A DNA stretch of 64,000 nt from CAVXHQ01 sp963789535 (lineage in GTDB: Bacteria; Pseudomonadota; Alphaproteobacteria; Rhodobacterales; Rhodobacteraceae): assembly GCA_963789535.1 (NCBI GenBank), contig CAWBKU010000005.1, forward strand, positions 1,116,001 through 1,180,000, read 5' to 3'. Shown here piece after piece: positions 33,847-42,375 of this stretch (positions within the stretch are counted from its first letter, which is position 1; each line of letters opens with the position of its first letter). The notes below the pieces were generated by a model that saw nothing but the letters and a program-made list of their open reading frames with translations, did not search any database and was not told the DNA's origin. The position numbers were made by a program, and so were the translations under genes.

Positions 33847-34878
33847 TCACCGCATCTGCCAGAGCCAGGCGCCGTCCTCGTCCAGCCAGCGCCGCACCTC
33901 GCCCCGTCTGTGCAGGTGGTTCAGATGCCCCACCGCCTCGACCAGCGCGAGCCCGTATTCCCCCGCCCCGATCGCGCGGCCATAGAGCGCGCCGAAACAC
34001 TCCCCGCCGCGCCGCGGCTCTGCCAGATGCGTCCGCAGGCGGCCCAGCGCGCCGTGGTGGTTGTCCACGAACTGCCGCATCCGGTGCGGCAGGCCGGTGA
34101 ACGGCAGCTTGTGGCCCGGCAGCACCAGATGTGCCGCGCGGGCATGCGGCGCCAGCCGGGCGCAGGCGTCGAGCCAGTCGCCGACAGGGTCCGCTTCCGG
34201 CTCGGTCGGATAGACGCCGAGGTTGGGCGAGATCGACGGGAGGAGCTGATCCCCGCCGATCACCAGATCGTCGGTCCCGCTCCAGAACGTCGCGTGTTCC
34301 GGCGCGTGGCCGTCGCCCATCCGCACGGTCCAGTCGCGGCGCCCGAAGCGCACATTCTCCCCCTCCACCAGCCGCCGATACCCCAGCGGCAGCGGCAGGA
34401 CGCAATCGGCAAAGTTGAAGGGCCGCTCGCCGAGACGTTTCGCCAGAACCTCCGCCGCCATGCCGCTGCGCCGGTAGAAGTCCACCGTCTCGGGCGGATA
34501 GCTCTCCTGCACGTCGAGCGTCAGCATCCGCGCCATCAGCCAGCCGGTGCGCGGCATCCACAACTCCGCCCCGCGCGCCGTGAACCACGCCGCCATCCCC
34601 ACATGGTCCGGATGATGATGCGTCACGATCACCCGGCCGACCGGCCTGCCCCCCAACGGCCCGGCGAGCAAGCGTTCCCACAGCGCCACGCCGCGCCGCG
34701 AATGGAACCCGGTGTCCACCACCGTCCAGCTTTCGCCATCGTCGAGCGCCCAGACGTTCACATGATCGAGCGCCATCGGCAACGGCAGCCGCAGCCACAG
34801 CACACCCGGCGCCACCTCGACGGCCTCGCCCTCTCCGGGCGGCACCTCGAAGGGATAGCGCAGGGCGCCGGCGTTCAC
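33847..34878 (-). CDS. MBL-fold metallo-hydrolase
   Basis: A 343-residue hydrolase. The di-zinc motif is THHHPDHVGMAAW, other ligands are His in GHAPEHATFW and Asp/His further on (GGDQLL, LPGHKLPF). The C-terminal extension of about 90 residues, ending LDEDGAWLWQM, resembles the glyoxalase II-like beta-lactamase group that travels with acyl-CoA genes. The GTG start overlaps the TGA of the acyl-CoA dehydrogenase by four bases. A lipid or thioester substrate is plausible but not shown. Confidence 0.85.
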   Translation of the reverse strand: MNAGALRYPFEVPPGEGEAVEVAPGVLWLRLPLPMALDHVNVWALDDGESWTVVDTGFHSRRGVALWERLLAGPLGGRPVGRVIVTHHHPDHVGMAAWFTARGAELWMPRTGWLMARMLTLDVQESYPPETVDFYRRSGMAAEVLAKRLGERPFNFADCVLPLPLGYRRLVEGENVRFGRRDWTVRMGDGHAPEHATFWSGTDDLVIGGDQLLPSISPNLGVYPTEPEADPVGDWLDACARLAPHARAAHLVLPGHKLPFTGLPHRMRQFVDNHHGALGRLRTHLAEPRRGGECFGALYGRAIGAGEYGLALVEAVGHLNHLHRRGEVRRWLDEDGAWLWQMR

Positions 34879-36587
34879 GCGCAGAGGTCTTCCGGCGTGA
34901 CGGCCATCAGGCTCGCGGCCCCGGCGCGGACCTGCACCAGAAGCGCGTCGCTCTCGGGCAGCAGCCGCTCGATATAGAACGCGGCCAGACGGGCGCGGCG
35001 GGCGTCACCCTTTACGGCGGCGACCAGATGCGCCGACCCGCCGAGCACCCGGGCAAAGGCGCGCAGATAGGCGGCGGCGACGGCGCCACGCTCGTCGACC
35101 GGCACCGCAACCAGCGCCTCGGTCGCCTCGCGCAGGCCCTCGGCGGCCTCCCAGACGGCGCCGGCCAGCGCCGGATGGTCTGCCTTCGCGGCCTCGGCCC
35201 GGTCACAGACCTCCTCGAGGACCGCCTGCGCCGCCGCCCCGCCATCGGCGAGCTTGCGGCCCACCAGATCGAGGGCCTGGATGCCGTTCGTGCCCTCGTA
35301 GATCGCCGTCACCCGCACGTCGCGCAGGTATTGTGCCGCCCCCGTCTCCTCGATGAACCCCATGCCGCCGTGCACCTGAATACCGACCGAGGCCATGTCG
35401 ACGCCGGTATCGGTGCCAAAGGCCTTGGCGATCGGCGTCAGGAACGCGGCCCGCGCCTCCCAGTCCGATTTGCCGGTGGCGCGCGCCATGTCGAGGGCCA
35501 CGGCGCATTGCAGCGCGATGGACCGCGCCGCAAAGGTCTCGGCCCGCATCGTGGCGAGCATCCGGCGCACGTCCGCGTGCTCGATGATCGCGCCGGTGCC
35601 GCCGCCATCCGGTCCGGTGCGGCCCTGTTTGCGGTCGGCGGCATATTGCGTCGCCGCCTGCGTCGCGGCCTCGGCCACGCCGATGCCCTGAAGCCCGACG
35701 CCGAGCCGCGCATTGTTCATCATCGTGAACATCGCCGCCATCCCGCCGTTCTCCTCGCCGACGAGCCAGCCGGTCGCCCCCTCATAGCTCATCACCGCCG
35801 TGGGCGAGCCATGCAGGCCCAGCTTGTGCTCGAGGCTGACGACGCGCAAAGCGTTGGGCTCGGCGGGCGCACCGTCCGCATCGGGGATCAGCTTGGGCAC
35901 CATGAAAAGCGATATGCCCTTGGTTCCGCGTGCCGCACCCGGCAGACGGGCGAGGACGAGGTGGCATACATTTTGGGTAAAATCGTTGTCGCCCCACGAG
36001 ATGTAGATCTTTTGCCCCGTCACCGCATAGGTGCCGTCGCCCTTCGGTTCGGCCTTGGCCGTCAGGGCGCCGACGTCCGATCCGGCCTGCGGTTCGGTCA
36101 GGTTCATCGTGCCGTTCCAGGCGCCCGAAATCAGGTTCGGCAGGTAGAGCGCCTTGAGGTCGTCGCTGGCATGGTGTTCCAGCGCCTCGATCTGCCCCTG
36201 GGTCATCAGCGGGTTCAGTTGCAGCGACAGGCACGCGCCCGCCATCATCTCGTTGACCGCCATCGCGACGGTCAGCGGCAGGCCCATGCCGCCATGCTCG
36301 GGGTCCGCCGCGATGCCGACCCAGCCGCCCTCGGCGATGGCGCGGTAGCCCTCGGCATAGCCGGGCGCGGTGCGCACGACGCCGTTCTCGAGCGTGGCGG
36401 GATGCACGTCGCCGGGCCGTTGCAGCGGGGCGAGGATGTCGTCGCAGAGGCGCGCCGCCTCGGTCAGGACGGCGTCGACCGTCTCGTCGGTGGCCTCGGC
36501 GAACCGCTCGGTCGCGGCGACGGCGGCAAGGCCCGCGACGTGGCGCAGGACGAACCGGATATCGTCGACGGGGGCGCGGAAAACCAT
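34875..36587 (-). CDS. Acyl-CoA dehydrogenase (long C-terminal form)
   Basis: A 570-residue FAD enzyme of fatty-acid beta-oxidation or branched acyl-CoA breakdown. Motifs are LTEPQAGSDVGA, ITSW-type GQKIYISWGDND and AIYEGTNGIQALDL. The catalytic base Glu belongs to this last region (YEGTNG). The C-terminal extra helical domain is that of the AcdB/FadE-like large subfamily. Start ATG is preceded by CAGGAGTG. It delivers electrons to ETF and then ETF-QO (25172-26812). The MBL-fold gene follows with overlap. Confidence 0.92.
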   Translation of the reverse strand: MVFRAPVDDIRFVLRHVAGLAAVAATERFAEATDETVDAVLTEAARLCDDILAPLQRPGDVHPATLENGVVRTAPGYAEGYRAIAEGGWVGIAADPEHGGMGLPLTVAMAVNEMMAGACLSLQLNPLMTQGQIEALEHHASDDLKALYLPNLISGAWNGTMNLTEPQAGSDVGALTAKAEPKGDGTYAVTGQKIYISWGDNDFTQNVCHLVLARLPGAARGTKGISLFMVPKLIPDADGAPAEPNALRVVSLEHKLGLHGSPTAVMSYEGATGWLVGEENGGMAAMFTMMNNARLGVGLQGIGVAEAATQAATQYAADRKQGRTGPDGGGTGAIIEHADVRRMLATMRAETFAARSIALQCAVALDMARATGKSDWEARAAFLTPIAKAFGTDTGVDMASVGIQVHGGMGFIEETGAAQYLRDVRVTAIYEGTNGIQALDLVGRKLADGGAAAQAVLEEVCDRAEAAKADHPALAGAVWEAAEGLREATEALVAVPVDERGAVAAAYLRAFARVLGGSAHLVAAVKGDARRARLAAFYIERLLPESDALLVQVRAGAASLMAVTPEDLCA

Positions 36588-36668
36588 GGAAACACTCCTG
36601 AAATCGAGACTTCGGCAATCGGGTATCGCGGCACCGGGGGGGCGGCACCTTGGCAGCGGCATCCGCGC

Positions 36669-36697
36669 GGGATATGACGCGGGTGAATTGGTGACAA
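36669..36697 (-). promoter_or_regulatory. Candidate promoter of the acyl-CoA dehydrogenase operon
   Basis: On the minus strand TTGTCA (36697-36692), 17 bases, TATCCC (36674-36669), about 80 bases before the ATG, in the 228-base divergent gap with the Sua5 gene. Confidence 0.4.
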
Positions 36698-36815
36698 GGT
36701 TAGGCGGCGCGGACCTGCCCCGCCAACGGAACGCCACGTCATCGCGCCACCGCATCGTGAGAATCCCAGTGCCCCGATCCGACCCACCCGGTGCTGCGCC
36801 GTGCCGGGGCAGGCG

Positions 36816-37802
36816 ATGACCCGGCTGCACCGGCTCGCGCCGGACCCGGACGGTATCGCCGGGGCTGCGCGCCTGCTGACGGGCGGCGGCCTCGTGGCGT
36901 TCCCGACCGAGACGGTCTACGGCGTCGGGGCGGACGCGCGCAACGGTGCGGCCATCGCGGCCCTCTATGCCGCCAAGGGTCGCCCCGCGTTCAATCCCCT
37001 GATCGTCCATGTCGCGACCCTCGATGCGGTCCGCACGCTCTGCGCCGTGCCGGCCCGTGCCGAGGCGCTGGCGAGGACGTTCTGGCCCGGCCCTCTGACG
37101 CTGGTGCTGCCGCTGCGGGCGGGCGGCGGCATCTCGTCCCTCGTGACGGCGGGCCTGGCCTCGCTGGCCGTCCGGGTGCCTGCGCATCCTGTGGCGCTGG
37201 CGCTGCTGCGCGCGTTCGGCGGGCCGGTCGCGGCGCCGTCGGCCAACCCCTCTGGCCGGGTGAGCCCGACGACGGCGGCGCATGTGGTGGCGGGCCTCGG
37301 CGACCGGATCGACGCGGTGATCGACGGCGGCGCCTGCGCGGTCGGGGTCGAGTCGACGATCCTCGATCTGACCGGGGACGCGCCGGTCCTGCTGCGCGCC
37401 GGCGGGGTTGCGGCCGAGGCGGTGGCGGCGCTTGTCGGCGTGCCGCTGCGGCTGCCCGAGGGCGATGCCGCACCCGATGCGCCGCGTGTCGCGCCCGGCC
37501 AACTGCTGTCGCATTATGCGCCCCGTGGGAGCGTCCGCTTGGGGGCCACATCCGCCCGTCCCGGCGAGGTCATGCTGGGGTTCGGCGCGGTCGCCTGCGA
37601 CCTCAATCTCTCGGAGAGGGGCGACCTGACCGAGGCGGCGGCAAATCTCTTTGCGCATCTCCACCGGCTCGACGCGATGGGGGCCGACGCCATCGCCGTC
37701 GCGCCGATCCCGGACGAGGGGTTGGGGCGGGCGATCAACGACCGGCTGAGGCGGGCGGCGGCGCCGCGGGCGGTGCCGGGCGAGGACGGAACGCGGCGCT
37801 GA
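36816..37802 (+). CDS. L-threonylcarbamoyladenylate synthase (Sua5 type)
   Basis: A 328-residue enzyme for the first step of the tRNA t6A37 modification, forming threonylcarbamoyl-AMP from Thr, bicarbonate and ATP. The YrdC domain fills the N-terminal 200 residues: GGLVAFPTETVYGVGADA, KGRPAFNPLIVH and VAAPSANPSGRVSPTTA. The Sua5-specific C-terminal domain follows (LSHYAPR then repeated Gly-rich strands). It is in full-length Sua5 form, not the short TsaC. Start ATG at 36816 is preferred over a GTG five codons upstream. Confidence 0.92.
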   Translation: MTRLHRLAPDPDGIAGAARLLTGGGLVAFPTETVYGVGADARNGAAIAALYAAKGRPAFNPLIVHVATLDAVRTLCAVPARAEALARTFWPGPLTLVLPLRAGGGISSLVTAGLASLAVRVPAHPVALALLRAFGGPVAAPSANPSGRVSPTTAAHVVAGLGDRIDAVIDGGACAVGVESTILDLTGDAPVLLRAGGVAAEAVAALVGVPLRLPEGDAAPDAPRVAPGQLLSHYAPRGSVRLGATSARPGEVMLGFGAVACDLNLSERGDLTEAAANLFAHLHRLDAMGADAIAVAPIPDEGLGRAINDRLRRAAAPRAVPGEDGTRR

Positions 37803-37837
37803 GGGCCGGCCCCCGGCGGGGCAGGCGGCGCCCGAAG

Positions 37838-37855
37838 AGTTGACAGCTGTCAACT
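37838..37855. promoter_or_regulatory. 18-bp perfect palindrome, possible operator
   Basis: AGTTGACAG and its reverse complement CTGTCAACT meet without spacer. The inner TTGACA-GC-TGTCAA looks like a winged-helix (MarR-type) regulator site. Oddly, it lies between the 3' ends of two genes, Sua5 (+) and a small coiled-coil gene (-), with no regulator nearby. It may instead act as part of a terminator. Confidence 0.45.
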
Positions 37856-37910
37856 TTGGCGCAAGCCCTTGAAACGGCATGTGGTAACGGACCGTGCGGC
37901 GCAATCCGCG

Positions 37911-38237
37911 TCAGCCGTTGTTGGTCCGCTCGATATAGGTCCGCAGCTCTTCGGCCTCGCGCCGCGCGTCGCGCAATCCGTCCATCGTGGCGCGCAGTTC
38001 CGCCTCGGTCTGGGTCAACTGGTTCGAGATCTCGGCCTCGCGCTGTTGCAGGTAGGTGATGGCCTGATCGCGGGTCTCTTCGGCCTCGTGCAGCGCCTGC
38101 GCCATGCGGTCGAGTTCGCCCACCTCGGCCTTGGTCACGCGGGTGAACCGGTTGACCAGCCAGCTTGCGAACCAGCCGAGGGCGAAGGCGACGAAGAGGA
38201 TTACCGCCGTGGCAAGGATGAACTCGGTTCTGTTCAC
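37911..38237 (-). CDS. Small membrane-anchored coiled-coil protein
   Basis: A 108-residue protein starting at a GTG, MNRTEFILATAVILFVAFALG then WFASWLVNRF: one transmembrane helix at residues 7-27. From about residue 35 to the end it is a charged heptad-like coiled coil (ELDRMAQALHEAEETRD, ISNQLTQTEAELRATMDG, REAEELRTYIERTNNG). The layout is a bitopic protein with a cytoplasmic or periplasmic rod. Unknown role. It lies downstream of the OmpA-family gene on the same strand. Confidence 0.75.
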   Translation of the reverse strand: MNRTEFILATAVILFVAFALGWFASWLVNRFTRVTKAEVGELDRMAQALHEAEETRDQAITYLQQREAEISNQLTQTEAELRATMDGLRDARREAEELRTYIERTNNG

Positions 38238-38394
38238 GTCGCTTCCCGCTCTGCGGACCTGTTCCCGGCCCTCGTCCTGCGCGCCTCGGGCCGATCCGTC
38301 CGGGCGAGGCGCCGAAATCCTGCGGGCGTCTTAGCAGGACGGGCCGGGCGGGGAAATGGTGCATCGCAACCGGCAGCGCCGCGGGCGCGACGCC

Positions 38395-38484
38395 CCGTTC
38401 GCCCGGGCCTCAATCGTTCGGGCCTCGATCGTTCGGGCCTTGGTCGCCAGAGCCTCAATCGCCAGTGCCTTCGTCGCCAGTGCC
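38395..38484 (-). repeat. Six-unit 15-bp tandem repeat spanning the OmpA-family stop codon
   Basis: Read on the minus strand, six 15-base units each begin GGC (GGCACTGGCGACGAA, GGCACTGGCGATTGA, GGCTCTGGCGACCAA, GGCCCGAACGATCGA, GGCCCGAACGATTGA, GGCCCGGGCGAACGG). In the OmpA-family frame the second unit ends in the real TGA at 38455-38457, and the fifth unit holds another TGA exactly 45 bases later. The array therefore runs from coding into non-coding DNA without a break in phase. Confidence 0.75.
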
Positions 38485-40599
38485 CGCGTCGCCGATGTCC
38501 GTCGCCTCCGGCGGCACCCCTTGTTCCGCATCGTCGATGGTGTCCCCGGGCGCCGCTTCGGGCGGGTCGGACGGCGCAGTCCCCGCCGCTTCGGCCTCGG
38601 CCTCGGCGTCGGCCACCGCCTCGAGGGCCGCATCGCTGATCTCGTCGGGGCGGGCCTGCGGCCCCCTGCCGGGACTGTCGCCGGGGGCGAAGGCGCCGCC
38701 GACCTCGGGGTCGAAGTCATAGGTTTCGCCGTTCACGGTGAACTGCACGCCCGGCGCGGCACCGTCGTCGTCCGCGGCGGTCGCGAGAACCGTGCCGGGG
38801 ATCAGCCGGAACTCGATCCGGCGGTTCGCCTCGCGGCCCTCGGCGGTGTCGTTGTCGGCGATCGGCGCCTCTTCGCCATAGCCGGTGGCGACGAACGCAC
38901 CTACCGGGACGCGCCGCGACCGCAACCCGTCGAGGACCGCATCGGCGCGCAACTGGCTCAGGCCGCGGTTGCCGTCCTCGCCGCCCTGGCTGTCGGTATA
39001 GCCCGCGATCTCGAGGGGCAGGTCGGGGCAGAGCCGGAGGATTTCGGCGATCTCGTCGACGATGGGCCGCGCGTCGGGGCTGAGCGTGGCGGAGCCTGCG
39101 TCGAAGGTGATCTTGCGGTTTTCGCCGATCTGCCGGATCCGGGCGAGGCAGTCCTGCGGCGACGGCTGCGCGGCAATCGGGTCGAGCGCCGCGTCATAGG
39201 TCACTTCGACGACGAAATCGGCGTCCGCGCCCAGCTTGTCGATCATCAGCGCCGCGATCTCGTCGCTCGCGTCCTCGATGCCGGTGACGCCGCGCACGGT
39301 GATCCGGTCGGGCTGCACGACGACCGAGCCGTTGTCGAGGCGCGACAGCGCGTCGAGGCCCGCGAGCACCCGGACCGACCAGCCGCGCGGCAGCCCGTCG
39401 ACGATGCGGGTGCCCATGACCACGTTGGCGGTGCCGAAGCGGGCGTTGGCGTAATTGTGCGCGGTATCGTTCATCAGGGTGTCGGGCACCCGGCCGCGCA
39501 ACTGCACGACGCCCTCGGGGCTGCGGGTCGCGGTGAACTGCGGCGGCCCCTCGGGCTGCGCCTCCTGCGGCGGCGTCAGCACCGCGTCGAGCGAAAACAC
39601 GTCGGGCAGGCGGTTCGACAGCGCGCCCACGATCCGGTCGAAGTCGTCCTCCGACACCGTTTCCGGCACCACCAGCGAGATGTCGGCGTCCGTCAGCGTC
39701 AGGGTGCCGCCGCCGAGGTCGGCGACCGCGGCGATGCCCATCGCCACCGCCGCCCCCCAGGTCTGTGTCGGCACGCCGAGTCCGAGGCGGCAGGTCACGC
39801 GCCCCTCGGCGCCGGCGTCGAGGGCGGCGGCGACGATGACCCGCTGGGTTTCGACGGTATCGGCCGAACAGGCGTCGAACCGGGCGCCACGCCCGTCGAG
39901 GATGAAGCGCACCGTGAACGGTGTGATGACCGGCCGGGGCGCCGAGATCGAGAGCGCCAGCCGCACGCCGTCGGGCGCCTCGCGCGCGAGATCGGCCTCG
40001 AGCACCCGCTGTTGCGTCGCATTGGCCGATATGGCGGTGATCCCGACATAGCCCGCCTCGACCGACACCTTGGACTGCGGCAACCGCCCCAGCGCCGCGA
40101 TCGCGAAGTCGAGCGCCCGGGTCCAGCCCTGCGGCACGGGGTAATCCGCCGTCTCGAGCAGGTCGGCGACGGTCGCCTCGCCCGCGATCAGGGCCAGCGC
40201 CGCCGACAGCGCCTCGCGGTCGGTCGTCGCGGGGACGAGGCCGATCATCGTGATGCCGCCCTCGTTGCGCAGGATCTCGATGGCGAAGTCGGGCGGGGCG
40301 ATGGCCTCGCGCTGGACGACGTGCAGGTTGTCGATCACCCGGCTCGCGTCCACGACGCTGCCCGCCGTCGAGACGGCCCGGAAGGCGCGCGCCTCGGACG
40401 GCGCCTGCCCTTCGAGGATGATCTGAAGGCCGTCGCCGACGACGCTCGCCCAGGTATGGCCGCTGTCGGTCAGCGCCTCGCGCACGGCGAGGACCGACCG
40501 CTCCTCGACCACCGTGACGGTCGCCCGCGCGGCGAGGACCGACAGGAGGGCGGCCAGAACGAAGGCGGCGATCGGGACGAGGAGGGTCTTGAGGCGCAT
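38455..40599 (-). CDS. OmpA-family outer-membrane or peptidoglycan-binding protein with BON-like N-terminal repeats
   Basis: A 714-residue protein. One N-terminal membrane/signal segment follows MRLKTLLVPIAAFVLAALL. The central part has repeating BON-like blocks (DASRVIDNLHVV, TARDFAIEILR-like TDREALSAAL, VPETVSEDDF). The OmpA_C peptidoglycan-binding domain is at about residues 540-640: ITFDAGSATLSPDARPIVDE, LPLEIAGYTDSQGG and NRRIEFRL. A long acidic Ala/Asp/Glu tail ends in tandem GDEGTGD repeats. It would span the periplasm and grip peptidoglycan. The start is the second in-frame Met, where the signal region begins. Confidence 0.83.
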   Translation of the reverse strand: MRLKTLLVPIAAFVLAALLSVLAARATVTVVEERSVLAVREALTDSGHTWASVVGDGLQIILEGQAPSEARAFRAVSTAGSVVDASRVIDNLHVVQREAIAPPDFAIEILRNEGGITMIGLVPATTDREALSAALALIAGEATVADLLETADYPVPQGWTRALDFAIAALGRLPQSKVSVEAGYVGITAISANATQQRVLEADLAREAPDGVRLALSISAPRPVITPFTVRFILDGRGARFDACSADTVETQRVIVAAALDAGAEGRVTCRLGLGVPTQTWGAAVAMGIAAVADLGGGTLTLTDADISLVVPETVSEDDFDRIVGALSNRLPDVFSLDAVLTPPQEAQPEGPPQFTATRSPEGVVQLRGRVPDTLMNDTAHNYANARFGTANVVMGTRIVDGLPRGWSVRVLAGLDALSRLDNGSVVVQPDRITVRGVTGIEDASDEIAALMIDKLGADADFVVEVTYDAALDPIAAQPSPQDCLARIRQIGENRKITFDAGSATLSPDARPIVDEIAEILRLCPDLPLEIAGYTDSQGGEDGNRGLSQLRADAVLDGLRSRRVPVGAFVATGYGEEAPIADNDTAEGREANRRIEFRLIPGTVLATAADDDGAAPGVQFTVNGETYDFDPEVGGAFAPGDSPGRGPQARPDEISDAALEAVADAEAEAEAAGTAPSDPPEAAPGDTIDDAEQGVPPEATDIGDAGTGDEGTGD

Positions 40600-40659
40600 G
40601 AGGGGGCCGGGAGTCGTTTCGGGTCCGGCCTGTCTAGGCGCAGGGGGCGCAGGGTTCAA

Positions 40660-41628
40660 TCACACGAAAAGGGCACCAGCGAAAAACAGCACAGGCAGGA
40701 GGCCGGCGGTGCGGTTCGAGCGGAACAATTGCAGGAGGCGGGGGCCTTTGGTTGCGTCGAAGCGTGCGAGTTGCAGCGCGAGATGCCAGCCGAGCGCCCA
40801 GGGGCCGATGAGGGCGGCGAGGATCGTCAGGATCGAGCCCGGCCGCGCGGGCAGGAGCGCCAGCAGCACGGCAAGGCCCATGAGCAGCACGGTCAGCACG
40901 AGAAACATCCGCAGCGCCAGCGGCGTCCGCTCGCCGAACAGCCGCGCGGTGGATTTCACCCCGATCAGCGCGTCGTCCGTCGCGTCCTGATGGGCGTAGA
41001 TCGTGTCGTAGAACAGGGTCCACGCGATGCCCGAGAGGTAGAGGGCGACCGGGGCGGCCCCCAGCGTGCCGGTATGGGCGGCCCAGGCGAGCAGGGCGCC
41101 CCAGTTGAAGGCGAGCCCGAGGAAGACCTGAGGCCACCAGGTGAACCGCTTGGCGAAGGGATAGACCGCGACCGGGAGGAGGGCCGCGATGCCGAGGGCG
41201 ATGGCGGTGGCGTTGAAGGTCAGCAGGATGGCGAAGGCGATGAGGGCCTGAAGCACCATCCAGATCAGGGCGCCGCGCACGCTCGCGTCGCCCGCAGGGA
41301 TCGGGCGGCGGGCGGTGCGGGCGACGGCGCCGTCGATGTCGCGGTCGGTGATGTCGTTCCAGGTGCAGCCGGCACCGCGCATCAGGAACGCGCCGACCGC
41401 ACAGCCGCCCGCGATCCACGCATCGCCCCAGTCCGCGCGCCCGTCCGAGAGCATCGCCAGCAGGAGGCCCCACCAGCACGGCAGGAGCAGCAGCCACGTC
41501 CCGATGGGCCGGTCGGCGCGGGAGAGCCGCAGCCACGGCCGCGACCAGCGGGGGGCGAAGGTATCGACCCAGTTGCCCGGCGCGTCGGCGATCCTGCCGC
41601 TCTCTGGAATGTCCGGCGTGCCGGTCAT
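40660..41628 (-). CDS. ubiA: 4-hydroxybenzoate octaprenyl/decaprenyltransferase
   Basis: A 322-residue inner-membrane prenyltransferase attaching the polyprenyl tail to 4-hydroxybenzoate in ubiquinone synthesis. Asp-rich motifs are NDITDRDIDG and YDTIYAHQDATDD, with about eight membrane helices. The substrate comes from the synthase at 21364-22374. The start MTGTPDIPE is preferred because the alternative six codons upstream would overlap the divergent rsmE start. Confidence 0.92.
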   Translation of the reverse strand: MTGTPDIPESGRIADAPGNWVDTFAPRWSRPWLRLSRADRPIGTWLLLLPCWWGLLLAMLSDGRADWGDAWIAGGCAVGAFLMRGAGCTWNDITDRDIDGAVARTARRPIPAGDASVRGALIWMVLQALIAFAILLTFNATAIALGIAALLPVAVYPFAKRFTWWPQVFLGLAFNWGALLAWAAHTGTLGAAPVALYLSGIAWTLFYDTIYAHQDATDDALIGVKSTARLFGERTPLALRMFLVLTVLLMGLAVLLALLPARPGSILTILAALIGPWALGWHLALQLARFDATKGPRLLQLFRSNRTAGLLPVLFFAGALFV

Positions 41629-41639
41629 ATGGTCCGCCC

Positions 41640-42375
41640 ATGGCATCCAAGGTCCGCCTCTACGTAGAACATCCCCTGGGGGAAGGGCAAACCGTTCCGC
41701 TCGGGACGGCGCAGGCGCATTACCTGTTCGGGGTGATGCGGCTGAACGTCGGCGCCGTGATCTCGGTCTTCGACGGGAGCAGCGGCGAATGGGACGCCGA
41801 GGTGGTCGAGGCAGGACGCAAGCGTGGCCTGCTGGCCTGCCGCGCGCAGACGCGGGCGGTGCAGATGCCGCCGGACCTGTGGCTGATGTTCGCGCCGATC
41901 AAGAAGGCGCGGACCGATTTCATCGTCGAGAAGGCGACCGAGATGGGGGCGGCGCGGATCGTGCCGGTGCTGACCGAGTTCACCAATGCCGAGCGGGTGC
42001 GGGTCGACCGTTTGCAGGCCCATGCCGTCGAGGCGGCGGAGCAATGCGGGGGCACGTATGTGCCGGAGGTGGCCGAGCCGATGAAGCTCGGGAAAGTGCT
42101 GGACGGGTGGCCGGACGGTCGGCGGCTGATGTTCTGCGACGAGGAGCAGGTGGGGCGGATGTCGGGCCTGTCGTCGCGACCAGATGACGCCGCCGTTGGC
42201 CCGTGGGCGATCCTGATCGGTCCGGAGGGTGGGTTTTCCGGCTCCGAACGTGACCGGCTGACGCGCGCTGCCCCATGCCACGACGGTCTCGCTCGGCCCC
42301 CGCATCCTGCGCGCGGATACCGCCGCCGTGGCGGCGCTGACGCTGTGGCAGGCGACGCTGGGGGACTGGCGGTGA
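41640..42375 (+). CDS. rsmE: 16S rRNA (uracil1498-N3)-methyltransferase (one frameshift)
   Basis: SPOUT-fold enzyme that methylates U1498 of 16S rRNA. The PUA-like N-terminus starts SKVRLYVEHPL, and the SAM knot contains ILIGPEGGFSGSERDRL. After RDRLTR the written frame is off; dropping one base near 42265 restores LPHATTVSLGPRILRADTAAV and ALTLWQATLGDWR-stop at 42375. Corrected length is 244 residues, normal for RsmE. As written the frame reads straight into the following acetyltransferase, which is an artefact. The start is 12 bases from the divergent ubiA start. Confidence 0.9.

Noticed and set aside
38356..41667. An 1103-residue plus-strand open frame opposite the OmpA-family and ubiA genes
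   Set aside because: Low-complexity Arg/Gly/Asp composition without homology; both minus-strand genes have clear domain motifs.
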